Part shown: positions 44,601-54,710 of the stretch, in pieces | How the letters are laid out: each line of letters begins with the position of its first letter | Position numbering within the stretch: the first letter of the stretch is position 1 | NCBI GenBank assembly: GCA_016858145.1 | Contig: JAEHOE010000182.1 | Coordinates: 1-64,000 of the forward strand | Reading direction: 5' to 3' | Length of the DNA stretch: 64,000 bases | Source of the DNA: Edaphochlamys debaryana | Taxonomy: Eukaryota; Chlorophyta; Chlorophyceae; Chlamydomonadales | Translations under genes and position numbers: made by a program | The notes under the pieces: generated by a model | Database searches by the model: none | Told to the model about the DNA's origin: nothing | The model's input: the letters and a program-made list of their open reading frames with translations, nothing else

Positions 44601-47118
44601 CGCTAGTCAGCTCCGCGCAAGTGCAGCAGCGCGCTGGAGGTAGAACGCATAAACCACCTGCGCGGCCGGCCTGATCTGTGGCAAGAAGGGCACGGGGAAG
44701 GGGGCAAGGGAGGCCGGCGGAGGTGTGACCCTCGAAGGGAGAAGCGGGGCCCTGGTCTGGGGACGGCCCGGGGGGAGCGGGAGCGACGGGAGCCGGGAGG
44801 GCCGAGTGGGGTGCGAGGGCTGGGGAGACCAGGGTGGCGGTAGGTGAAGTGCGGAGCGTGAAGGAAGGTTTGGCGGCTGGGGGGGAGCGGGAGGGGCGGA
44901 AGGGCTCGGAGGATATGGACGCCCGGGAGGAATGCCGGCCTGCTTGCTGCACACGGCCTGCGTTGGTGCGGACTCACGCTTACAGGGGAGGGCCTGCTGT
45001 GGCTTGAGGACCCGACACATCTCCTCGGCCGTCCTTGCGGCACAACTGTAGGTGTAGTGTTAAGCGGGGAACGGCTGGGGGGGGAGGGGGGAGGGGGAAC
45101 AACGGGGCAGGAGGACTGGGACGACTGGGACGACCCCTGCAAGCTGGACGGGGAGGGGCGTGACGTCTGGGAGGGCCGGAGGAGGTAAAGGCGCGGGGCA
45201 GGGAGGACTGGGTAGCGAGCGAGGAGGCCCCAGGCCGGTACGAACCCCCCCGTCATGCCGTACACACGGCGCTGCGCGTCGTCCCCCTTTCCCCAACTAG
45301 CCCTACCTTAGGCCCCCGGCCCTTCCCTGCCCCCTCTGCCCGCACCTACAGCGCTAGTCAGCTCCGCGCAAGTGCAGCAGCGCGCTGGAGGTAGAACGCA
45401 TAAACCACCTGCGCGGCCGGCCTGATCTGTGGCAAAAGGGCACGGGGAAGGGGGCAAGGGAGGCCGGCGGAGGTGTGACTCTCGAAGGGAGAAGCGGGGC
45501 CCTGGTCTGGGGACGGCCCGGGGGGAGCGGGAGCGATGGGGGCCGGGAGGGCCGAGTGGGGTGCGAGGGCTGGGGAGACCAGGGTGGCGGTAGGTGAAGT
45601 GTGGAGCGTGAAGGAAGGTTTGGCGGCTGGGGGGGAGCGGGAGGGGCGGAAGGGCTCGGAGGATATGGACGCCCGGGAGGAATGCCGGCCTGCTTGCTGC
45701 ACACGGCCTGCGTTGGTGCGGACTCACGCTTACAGGGGAGGGCCTGCTGTGGCTTGAGGACCCGACACATCTCCTCGGCCGTCCTCGCGGCACAGCTGTA
45801 GGTGCAGTGTTCAGCGGGGAACGGCTGGGGGGGGAGGGGGAACAAAGGGGGCAGGAGGACTGGGAGGACTGGGACGACCCCTGCAAGTTGGACGGGGAGG
45901 GGCGTGACGGCTGGGAGGGCCGGCGGGGGGGAGGGGAGGTAAAGGCGTGGGGCAGGGAGGACTGGGTAGCGAGTGAGGAGGCCCCAGGCCGGTACGAACC
46001 CCCCCGTCATGCCGTACACACGGCGCTGCGCGTCGTCCCCCTTTCCCCAACTAGCCCTACCTTAGGCCCCCGGCCCTTCCCTGCCCCCTCTGCCCGCACC
46101 TACAGCGCTAGTCAGCTCCGCGCAAGTGCAGCAGCGCGCTGGAGGTAGAACGCATAAACCACCTGCGCGGCCGGCCTGATCTGTGGCAAGAAGGGCACGG
46201 GGAAGGGGGCAAGGGAGGCCGGCGGAGGTGTGACCCTCGAAGGGAGAAGCGGGGCCCTGGTCTGGGGACGGCCCGGGGGGAGCGGGAGCGACGGGAGCCG
46301 GGAGGGCCGAGTGGGGTGCGAGGGCTGGGGAGACCAGGGTGGCGGTAGGTGAAGTGCGGAGCGTGAAGGAAGGTTTGGCGGCTGGGGGGGAGCGGGAGGG
46401 GCGGAAGGACTCGGAGGATGTGGACGCCCGGGAGGAATGCCGGCCTGCAAGCTGCACGCGGCCCGCGCTGGTGCGGACTCACGCTTACAGGGGAGGGCCT
46501 GCTGTAGCTTGAGGCCCCGGCACATCTCCTCGGCCGTCCTTGCGGCACAACTGTAGGTGTAGTGTTAAGCGGGGAACGGCTGGGGGGGGAGGGGGGAGGG
46601 GGAACAAAGGGGCAGGAGGACTGGGACGACTGGGACGACCCCTGCAAGCTGGACGGGGAGGGGCGTGACGTCTGGGAGGGCCGGAGGAGGTAAAGGCGTG
46701 GGGCAGGGAGGACTGGGTAGCGAGCGAGGAGGCCCCAGGACGGTACGAACCCCCCCGTCATGCCGTACGCACGGCGCTGCGCGTTGTCCCCCTTTCCCCA
46801 ACTAGCCCTACCTTAGGCCCCCGGCCCTTCCCTGCCCCCTCTGCCCGCACCTACAGCGCTAGTCAGCTCCGCGCAAGTGCAGCAGCGCGCTGGAGGTAGA
46901 ACGCATAACCACCTGCGTGGCCGGCCTCGTCTGTGGCAAGAAGGGCACGGGGAAGGGGGCAAGGGAGGCCGGCGGAGGTGTGACTCTCGAAGGGAGAAGC
47001 GGGGCCCTGGTCTGGGGACGGCCCGGGGGGAGGGGGAGCGACGGGAGCCGGGAGGGCCGAGTGGGGTGCGAGGGCTGGGGAGACCAGGGTGGCGGTAGGT
47101 GAAGTGTGGAGCGTGAAG
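23698..47118 (+). repeat. Satellite II: about 31 tandem units of about 753 bp
   Basis: A fixed point (the stop of the Leu-Arg-Gly-Ala-Asp frame) recurs from 24274 to 46859 at 748-756 bp, mostly 751 or 754. The array opens mid-unit at GAGCGACGGGAGCC and closes mid-unit after GCGTGAAG. Two main variants are seen: one with TGCTTGCTGCACACGGCCTGCG and GGACCCGACAC, the other with TGCAAGCTGCACGC and GGCCCCGGCAC. Mixed units also occur. Every unit carries a poly-G tract followed by AGGGGGAAC and copies of GGGAGGACT. The plus strand is strongly G-rich. The 200-230 codon minus-strand frames are Pro/Ser-rich, break with each length variant, cannot run from unit to unit (754 is not a multiple of 3), and are judged non-coding. 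Confidence 0.95.
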
Positions 47119-47956
47119 ACAGACTTGCCCATTCGCTGCGGTTTGCCCTTTGAGGTAGAGGCACACAAGAGCAGGGACGCCCCATGAGGGACGGACTCCC
47201 CTTGACCCAATCTTGGTCACGGCCCGGACTCCAGTTGGCTCTTCTTTAGTTTTGTCCAAGAAGTCCTGCCTGGCCCCAGTCGCCAGATCGCTCGTTGTTT
47301 GCGGGAGTCGCCCTCCGAAGCGGCAAGAAGAAGGCCCCGCCGCCTCCGGGCCCCAAGGAAATGTGCCCGTCTGCAGGCGCCTTCGTGTCCCCGCCAGGTG
47401 TGGATTACCCGCTTCGACCGCCCTGCCCCCCCACGATTCCCCCCACACTTCCGATCCTCTGCCCCTGCCCCTGCCCTGTCCCCTGCCAATGCCAACGCGG
47501 TCACGACTCACTGCTGATATCACGTTCGTCGCTTGTCGCTGGTGGGTGCCGGTGGTGGCTTTACACGACCTGCGACCTGTGACGGATGCGGCGAACGTAA
47601 CAATATTGTCCATCGGCATCAGAGGGTGAGTGTTAGCACGCCGTATGCGCTCCTGGGGGCGCAGCTGCTTGCGGGACCGAGGCACATCACCTGAATGGCG
47701 AAGGGCGGCCGGCCGCCAACAGCGAAGCGCGCAGTCTCGAGTTGCTCCCGGTGCGCAGAACTACGCGAACACGCAATCGCAAACTACATGCACATCGAGC
47801 GCGGGTAACGAGTGTACGTATTGCTGGTGCGCTGTGCTGTCCAAGGGAGAGCATATGAGTACGTACCAGCGGCGTTTGACATCTGCCGACCCTGTGGGAC
47901 AGGCTGGCCCGAGCCCACAGGCTGTCATTTACCGCTCTCACCCCGCCCGCAGACGC
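47119..47956. other. Single-copy spacer between satellite II and duplication copy A
   Basis: The satellite stops abruptly at 47118. The following 0.84 kb is unique in this window, partly less GC-rich, with overlapping frames on both strands, e.g. plus 47213-47629 and minus to 47685 (which runs back into the satellite). None shows a domain. No terminal repeats were noticed. Confidence 0.4.
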
Positions 47957-47961
47957 AGGGG

Positions 47962-48830
47962 CTAAGGCCTCCACACCCACCACCACCCCCGCGGTCCAGG
48001 TTTTTCTCTCGTCTTCGCCGCATGGTCGAGATGTAGTCCATGTACTCCACTGCGACCAGGTGGAGCTGTGCGCAGACGTGCCCTGCGAGCAGGGCCCCGA
48101 GGTCCTGTAGGAGGCTGCGTGCCTCGCGGCCCAGGATTCCAGCAAAACCCAGGGTCACAATGGTTGACCGGTCGTACACAACCTGCCATCCTGCGGCGGT
48201 CAAGAGCTGCGCCAGGTGGCGATGCTGCTCTGTTTTCTCGGGGATCTTGGCTGCGTGGTTAAGGTCTGAGGTGCACCCCACTTCAATGATGTAGACTTTG
48301 TGCTTTCGGCCCCCCTCGGAGGTGGTTGGGGGCGTGGTCCCGCGGGGGAGCGTGGGGATGAACAGGATGTCGTGGCCTAGTCTGTCCCTTTCGGCCTCGC
48401 TGACTTGCCCTTCTGCAAACATCCACGCAGGTGGGCGGTTTTCGGGCGCGTAGCTCGGCGCATCTGCGGCGGAGGTGGCATCCATGGCCATAAAGCCGTT
48501 GCCCTGCCTGCCGTACGCCAGGGCCTTGGCAATGAGCTGTATGTGCGGCCTTGTTATGGCGCTTGATGTATAGGCAACGCATCTCTTGGTCGTGGCAGCC
48601 GCCATCGATGTGCGGTCCGGAGTCCGGGTGCCCGCAGAGCGGGCAGGGAGCGGTTTCGCCAGGGCCCAGTAGCCTGCAGCGGCCACCGGAGAGGGTGCGG
48701 CCACACTTGCCTGCCGTGGTGGCGTTCCAGACCTGCCCGTACAGGGCGTACAGCAGTCGACGGATGGTGATGGTCCTCCTGTGTGAGCTGGGGGTAGGGC
48801 CTGCGGCCCCGCCCCGCCACCAGCTCCCAC
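47962..48830 (-). pseudogene. Retroelement 3' end (zinc knuckle plus endonuclease-like), copy A
   Basis: Read on the minus strand, the upstream part gives RRTITIRRLLYALYGQVWN, then PCPLCGHPDSGPHIDGGCHD and LYIKRHNKAA. This is the C-x-x-C...H...C plus R-H-N element found after the reverse transcriptase in many non-LTR-type retroelements. After a one-base shift near 48540 the frame continues IQLIAKALAYG, DILFIPTLP and VYIIEVGCTSDLNHA, then a K-x-x-QH helix and IVTLGFAGIL, a restriction-like endonuclease-type C-terminus. No reverse transcriptase lies upstream, so this is a 5'-truncated, frameshifted relic. In this copy the original stop is lost through a 39-nt deletion. It lies in an intron of the kinase-like gene. 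Confidence 0.7.
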
Positions 48831-48839
48831 GCCACCTAC

Positions 48840-48883
48840 CACGCCCAGAGCAAACACGTCCACCGAGGAGTGCAGGCGGGCGT
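48840..48883 (-). pseudogene. TKL kinase subdomain IX exon, copy A
   Basis: A 44-nt exon between a CCCCCAG acceptor and a GTAGGT donor, reading ARLHSSVDVFALGV. S-x-VDVFALGV is the kinase element that follows the APE motif (usual form K-x-DV-F/Y-S/A-LG-V-x-L-W-E); its Asp stabilises the catalytic loop. In copy A nothing downstream continues the kinase, because the duplicated block ends inside the following intron, so the gene is truncated here. Confidence 0.65.
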
Positions 48884-50032
48884 CTGGGGGCGGGGGCGCG
48901 AAAGAGGGAGAGGTGGCATCAGGGTAAGGGGGCGAGGGGCAGCGCTGAGGTAGGGAAGTGAGGCAAGGACCGGAGCTACGGGCGGGGGGGGCGCCGAGGG
49001 CGGAAGGGGAGCCGGGTCATTGTGAGAGAGTCCGGCTCTCACAGTGGTCTTCAGGGCAGAGGAAGATATAGTCCAAGCCGTCGCATGGCGTGGGTGAGTT
49101 TGGTGATGGAACGAGCGGCGCTCGCTGGCGGTCGACTGGGGGTACACCGTAGCTTGTACCTGTAAACCCCAAATTATCACTCACTGCGGTGGTAGGCCTC
49201 GGGTGCCATGCGGGTCACGCTGTACGGCAATGGGGCAGAGGCAGGACGGCAACGGGGCAGAGGGGCAGTGGGGTGGGAATGAACCCTCGCTTTACGAGCA
49301 CAGGCGGACGGACCAGCAGACGATGGCCCCGCACGAGACCCTCGCGACCCGAGTCTCCAAGGGAGCTTCTTGAAACTTCAAGGGAGCTTCTTGCTCTTCC
49401 AACAACAGTATTGGGCCAATACGATTGGCCACCCAGCTAGCTGTAGGCAGCTGTACGCCCACCCTTGCCCCCACCACACGCCTCGACGGGGTAGGCGCAG
49501 AGCTGCAGTGTGACCGGCGCGGGGCCCCCTCCTCAGGTCTCCCCGGGGACTCGGGGCCGGAGGGCGCCCACTCCTGCAGGCGTCAGGGCAGCGACAGGGA
49601 GCAGGGGCCTTGTTTGGTGAGGGCATTTTTTACAGTAGTGCACAGGCCGATGCAGCGCCCGACAGGCTGCTCGCTTTGTCGACTCGGATACCCAGAACTC
49701 GCAACACCCAAATAATCCAGCAAATTCGCCAGCAGCCCCATCCCGCTCTCTCACCTCGACGTCCAGGGGCAGAACGAAGCCAAAGCCTGCGCCGAGGGAC
49801 AGCTCGCGGGCATTCGTACGTACGGCAGATGAGGGGCGCACGTGTACTGATATCCCACACGTACAGCAGTCGCCCCACACCATGAGTCCATGACCACAGC
49901 CGCCTTGCAGCTTCGAGCGCCAACCAGCCAGTTTGCAGGTCCAGCCGCGGGGGTCCTCGCGGCACGACACTAGTAGGCAGTTGGCGGGCTTGATATCTGG
50001 GGGACGGGGAGCAGCGGGTGTGTTCAGGTAGT

Positions 50033-51951
50033 TCAGGGCTGCTTGTGTAAGCCAGAGAAACAGGGCGCGGCGGAGAGCCAGCCAGCCTTGGATGCGGAAC
50101 CGAAAGCCCGAGAACCCGAACGAAGCCTGAAGCCTGCCCGAAGCCCCTTGGCCCCCGCCGCCCGCTCCGCAGCGCTGATCACCACGTGGCGCAGCCAGGG
50201 CGCAACCAGCCGCAGCCGCTGCCGCAGGCGCACGCCCGGGCCGTCGCCACCCCCATCGCCGCCAGCACCGCCGCCGCCGGCCCCAGTGCCAGCACCGTGG
50301 GCTGTGGTGGTGCCGTGGCGGGTACTGTGGTGGTGGTCACGAGTATGGCTATCTGAGTTGTGGTTGCCTGGGCCAGGACCCTTGTGATTTCCGTGCTGAG
50401 CATGACGATCGTTGTGGCTGGATGAGGGGTTGAGGGGATGGGTAGAGCGGGAGCTCCAAGCGCACTCCCGGTACAGAAGCGAGGGATCATCAGGGGGGGT
50501 GGCGGAGGGGTTCGTGGCGTGGGTCGAGATGGCCGGGTGGCCGAGGTTGGAGGTGGTGTGGCGGCGCGGCGGCGACCCGGCCGCTCCGGACCCGCCAGAG
50601 GCTGACGTGGCAGCGCGCGAAGATCCGGGCCCAGGCCCAGGCCTAGCGGCGGGCCCAGAGGGATGACTGAAGGAGGCGGCTGCCGCCGCCGCCACGGCCG
50701 CCGCCGCCAGGGCCTCAAAAGCACCGCCGAATGAGATCTTCGCGAGGCCGCTGGCACTGGGGTTTCCCGACGTCGGGCCTACGGATACGGCCAGCTCCGA
50801 GCCCGCCCCGACGCTGGTGGCGGCGGAGCCAAGCTCAGCAGCGCTCTGGCTAACCCGCATCCCCGACGCCACGCCGGCTGCCGTACGACGATGCAGCAGC
50901 ACCGACGGCAGCGGCGGCAGCACCTGCGCGTGGTGGGCTGGCGGCGGCGCCGCCAGAGGTTCGGTGCCGGCCGCCGCCGCCGCGGCGGCGGCGGCAGCGG
51001 CGGCAGCCGCCGCCACTGCGACCTGGAGTTGAGCTGGGTCCATGCCTGCTAGCTCCCGGCTGGGGTGGTGGCTGTGGAAGGCCCGCGCCCCCGGGACCCC
51101 GCCCCCGCCCGTCCATCCCTGCACCGCCCGAGCAATGCCAGAGGCAGCGCTGGAGGCACTGTCTCGCTCTGCAGCGCCGCCTGCCCATGCCCACCGCCTC
51201 CGCCTGCAATTCGATTAGCGCCTACCACAACCCCAGCAGCTTCTTCCCCCACTGCACCGGCTCCGTTGGTAGACACGCGACGGCTGACCGCCGCACCGCC
51301 AGTCCCGACGCTTCCCGCAAGGCTCGCCACCGATCCTCCTCCACCCCCGCCGGCGCCGCCGCCGCCGCCGCCCGCACCGTCAGCTGGTAGCAACAGCGCC
51401 GCCGCCGCCAGGGACGATGCGCGGCTGGCGGCGGCGGCGGTGGCGAAGGCGGCGGCGAAGGCGTCCGAGGGCGGCGCTGAGCCGAGGGAGGCGTAGGGCG
51501 CGGAGCGGGGCCGCACCTCCTGGTAGCGCTGCGGACCCGCGGCGTCCAGGCACAGACGGGAGGAGGGGGGTGAGCATGCAAGGAGGGAGGAGGGGGGTGA
51601 GCATGCAAGGAGGAGGGGGGTAGAGTCCGGCTGCCTGGTGGCCCAAAGCAGGGAGTGGATTGAGAAGAGCGAGGCCCAGGGGTGGGCACGGGGCACGGCG
51701 TAAGGTGGGTGGGTGTGGAGGGTGGGGTCGGGGTGCAGGGTGGGAAGGGGTGCGCATGCAAGGGAAGCGGGGCAGGGTCTGCCTACGAGCACGGCTTGTG
51801 GTGAGCAGAGCGAGGCAGTGGGCGCTGTCACGGGGCGGTACACCCCTCGTCGCGAGAGGCAGCCTGATAGGGACCTGATGGCCCGAGCAGGGAGCCGGTT
51901 GAGCTGGGCGGGGCCCTTGGGCCGCACCCTTGAAGACGCTACGGGAACCAT
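50033..51951 (-). CDS. Low-complexity Ala/Gly/His-rich region of kinase-like gene, copy A
   Basis: Two overlapping minus-strand frames (51951-51049 and 51124-50033) correspond to one continuous frame in copy B. Content includes RYQEVRPRSAPYASLGSA, Gly runs, an uninterrupted Ala run near 51.0 kb, LLYRECAWSSRSTHPLNP, then a His/Asn-rich tract and a basic C-terminus. Homopolymer-rich linkers like this are typical of volvocine algal proteins (general knowledge). It may be the segment between a membrane helix and the kinase domain of a receptor-like kinase. The frame break at about 51.1 kb is a one-base difference in a C tract. Exon borders are unknown; the part above 51.55 kb looks intronic. Confidence 0.4.
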
Positions 51952-52019
51952 CGCCCCTATCCGTGCGTAGGGTACTGCACCCCCGTCCAGACGCTACCAC
52001 AGCCCCTGTCCCGCCTCAC

Positions 52020-52089
52020 GCAGCATGAGGCTGAGCAGGGTCAGCACTGTGAAGATCTGAAGGCCCATGAGGATGGTGCGGTTGAGCAT
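52020..52089 (-). CDS. Putative exon encoding a membrane helix, copy A
   Basis: A 70-nt block between CTCCGCAG and GTGAGG reads MLNRTILMGLQIFTVLTLL followed by SLMLR, a strongly hydrophobic segment with a basic end. Splice borders are canonical in copy A; the equivalent block in copy B (63114-63183) has GTGAAG. It may be the transmembrane segment of the kinase-like gene, but the phase with the next proposed exon was not resolved. Confidence 0.4.
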
Positions 52090-52896
52090 CTGCGGAGGTC
52101 CGAGCATCAGAAGGACGTCAGAGCAGGGCAAGAGCGAGGAAATGACACAACCTCTTTGCACCCCAGCGCCTGCTTGCTCGAGGCGGGGGTCTTGTGGTGA
52201 CGGGGCAGGTACGGGCCCACCAGGCTCGCCCATGCCGTGTGGGGCAGACAAGGGCCGACCAGACGCATGCGCTGTGGGGAAAAGAGAGAGGCCTGGAGTA
52301 CATGGAGGACGTGTGGAAGAGAGGAAGGGAGGGGATCCTCACGGTGAGTCAGCACTCGAGGGAAGGAAAGCGCCGGTGGCCCCGGTGCAGCCGAAGACGA
52401 GGGCACCGCCAGCCGCGTCGCTCGCCTGGGCGAGGGGCGGCGGCGGTGCCGACTGTGGACTGGTTGGCAGCCCCGCAGCTGCGCTGGACGTGGACGGGCT
52501 GCAGCCCGTAGGGCGTCGAGCAACACAAAGAGCCGACGAGTAAGGCGACGCCCCCGCCCCTTCCCCACCTGCTGTGTGGTAGCAGCTAGCCCACCTTCGA
52601 GCCGAGTCGTCTTGAGAAGCCCGAGACCGTCTACGCCAAGGCCATGCATATGCCTGGTGTGCGGCTTCATTCGGCCACTCACTCCACGCTCTGTCTTCTT
52701 GCCGGGACGCTCCGCCAGCCGATTGCCCTTCGCCGCTGCCTGGATGGCGGAGGCGCGTGGGGCCGGCATGTTCACGTCCTGCAAGGTTGGCAACGAATGG
52801 CACGGGCGCAAGGAGGGGCCCCTGAGCCGCGCTGCAACCAAGGCTTGCTGGGCCTTGCATGTCCGCCCAGCCGGACGTGGAAGCCAGCAGGGCCCT

Positions 52897-53490
52897 GCCA
52901 GCAGTAGCCGCTAGCTGTTCCCGTGCTTCTTCCTTCAACCCTTGGAGCCCAGGATGTACACGCCCCTGCCTCCTGTAGCGGACAGTAGATCTGTCCTAGG
53001 CATCACCTACCGGTGCTGCACCTCTGGTTACACATCCCCGCCCCACACCCCACAATCCTGTGCTCTGCATTCACCCAGGCCCCGCGCCCACCCTCTGGCG
53101 CTGCTCAAACTGCTGGACCCGCGGGCGCGGTTAGGGGGCCGGGACGGGGCCGGCCGAGAAGGCCCCTGGGGCCGGTGCCGAGGAGGGTGTTGCGCCGAGA
53201 CGGGAGCAACCCGGACTGGGTCGGGGACAATTGACTCCGCGCTTCTGCGTCGCGCGCGACAGCTCGGCCTCCAAGTAGATGCGCTTAGAAGTCTAGCGTG
53301 CTCGGGACTATGCCTGCAGGCTGGGGCTGGGGCTTGCGTCAACGCGGGCCATCAACGCGGGCCATCATGGCCAGGAAAGCTTTGCGCAGCGTCTGCCCCC
53401 TGTGTCTGCGCTTTGTGAACTTGCCCTCTGCTTGCCAACCTCCAACCCGCCTATAGTCCTCACAACGGAGCCACACATCTGAGCGACACA
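52897..53490. other. No recognisable gene
   Basis: GC-rich sequence after the point where the copy B comparison ends with the window. It contains a 13-bp tandem pair (AACGCGGGCCATC twice) near 53340 and the presumptive promoter/5' leader of the following plus-strand gene. No domain seen in any frame. Confidence 0.35.
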
Positions 53491-54314
53491 ATGGCCAACC
53501 CGTTTTTGCCGCCTGTGCAAGCGGGACCGCTGAACCTGAACTTTCCGGCAGTGCCGACTCCCGCCGCCGTCACCGCCCAGGACGTGGTGAACCGCGACCA
53601 GGCCGAGCGGCTGCTTCACGCGGCAAGCGCTCCTGTCGCGGAGCGGGCGGAGGCGGCCGCTAACGCAGTGAAGGCATCTGTCGCGTTTGCGGGTGCGCGC
53701 GCGGGCCGGTTTCTGCGAAGCAAGTCCCGGGGCGTCGATGATGCGTGGCTGGCCTGTCGCAGGGCTCGCCGTGGACGCCGGCGGCACGCAGGCGATGGTG
53801 GTGGGCCTGCAGCAGGTGCACCAGAATGTGCAGCAGCTGACCAACATGGTGCAGGGCCACACGGACCAGATGGCAATCGTCATCGCCACCAGCCGCAACG
53901 CCCGCGCCTTCGCGGCCAACGGGCAAGCGCGGCCCACGGAGCAGCTGGAGCCGCTGTGCGTGGAGATTCCGGGCGGCCCGCACCCCGTGGGCACGTTTCC
54001 GGGGCCCCTGGGCGTGCCGTTCCCCGACACGATCGGCGCGCTGACGCAGCTCATGGACCCGGAGCTCAACGCGCTGCAGGTGCGGGGACGCAGAGCCAGC
54101 GCGGAGGGTGAGGGGCGAAATGGTTACCAGGGGCGAAGGAGCTATAGCAAGGGCTGTTGGGGGCGTAAGCGTATGGCCTGTTGCCCGCCCTCCACTCTTG
54201 CTCCTGACCCCTGCCGTGTGCCCCGCCCAGGCCTTCTACAACCGTGCGTTCGCGGGCCTGGACCTGGCGGCGCGCCACAGGGCGTTCGGGCGCTTCATCG
54301 GCGTGCGCATGTGA
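53491..54314 (+). CDS. Small three-exon gene, 200-aa hypothetical protein
   Basis: Exon 1 is 53491-53692 (ATG, MANPFLPPVQAGPLNLNFP), intron 1 is 53693-53762 (GTGCGC...CTGTCGCAG), exon 2 is 53763-54079, intron 2 is 54080-54230 (GTGCGG...CCCGCCCAG), and exon 3 is 54231-54314 ending TGA. Phases agree at both junctions: Ala-Gly at the first (VAFA|GLAVDAGG) and phase 0 at the second (ELNALQ|AFYNRAFAGL). The total of 603 nt gives 200 codons plus stop. The protein has an Ala-rich N-terminal helix (AERLLHAASAPVAERAEAAA), a coil (VHQNVQQLTNMVQGHTDQM), a middle with PHPVGTFPGPLGVPFPD and a C-terminal helix ending RFIGVRM. No catalytic motif is visible. I do not recognise the family. The clean splicing supports a real gene. 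Confidence 0.7.
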
Positions 54315-54608
54315 AGCTGGATTCGGGACAGAGCGGCAGGGGCACCTTGCTGTGCAGGGGTGCAGGGTAGCAGCCAGGTTCTGCACCCTGCAGCGAGCGT
54401 GCACTGGGGCCCCATCAGCTGGGTGGGTGTGTTAGGTGGACAGGCGGAGGAGCTGGGGCGCTCGCTCAGTTGTCAGACCGGCATCTTCTGAGCGGCTCGT
54501 CGCACGGCGGCGGCCAACGGCTGATGTGGCCAGTCTTGATCCATGAAGCCCACGTAACTTTCTTGTCTCTCGCACACTCAGATCTCTACCACATGCAGTG
54601 GGCTGAGG

Positions 54609-54710
54609 CGGATGCGTCCACCTGAGAACGATAAATGGCTGGCGGCTAAGCACAATCCTTAGCAATCACCACGCCGCCAGCCATTTATCGTTCTCAGGTG
54701 GACGCATCCG
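54609..54710. repeat. Perfect 37-bp hairpin
   Basis: The arm at 54609-54645 is the exact reverse complement of 54674-54710, with a 28-nt loop that itself holds CTAAG...CTTAG. It starts 295 bases after the stop of the small three-exon gene. It is less GC-rich than its surroundings. Candidates are a fold-back element, a mobile element end, or a strong RNA hairpin. The 54315-54608 stretch between shows no gene. Confidence 0.9.

Larger units (their letters stand above)
47957..52896 (+). repeat. Segmental duplication, copy A
   Basis: Near-identical to 59011-64000. Landmarks shift by 11054 at the left edge, then 11093 after a 39-nt indel, 11092-11094 through the middle, and 11104 at the right end of the window. 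Left edges are sharp: AGGGGCTAAGG at 47957 and at 59011, with unrelated sequence before each. The right edge lies beyond the window for copy B. Copy A holds one kinase exon, a retroelement 3' fragment, the low-complexity linker frames and the membrane-segment exon, all minus strand. Confidence 0.95.

Noticed and set aside
24274..46859. Repeated minus-strand frames of 218-236 codons in satellite II
   Set aside because: They recur with the 753-bp unit, are Pro/Ser/Arg-rich, exist in two frames at once, and break with every length variant. Long frames are expected in such GC-rich sequence with few stop codons.
18960..47118. CRISPR array
   Set aside because: Units of 440-756 bp without a short repeat/spacer pattern, and no cas genes. 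These are satellites.
23698..47118. Ribosomal DNA spacer array
   Set aside because: No rRNA-like sequence in or next to the units.
46813..47685. 290-codon minus-strand frame spanning the satellite II edge
   Set aside because: Half lies in the satellite and half in unique DNA. Composition is Arg/Gly/Pro-rich and no domain is seen.
48884..52896. Reverse transcriptase domain upstream of the retroelement relic
   Set aside because: No frame between 48.9 and 52.9 kb shows RT motifs such as the YADD box. The relic holds only the C-terminal part.
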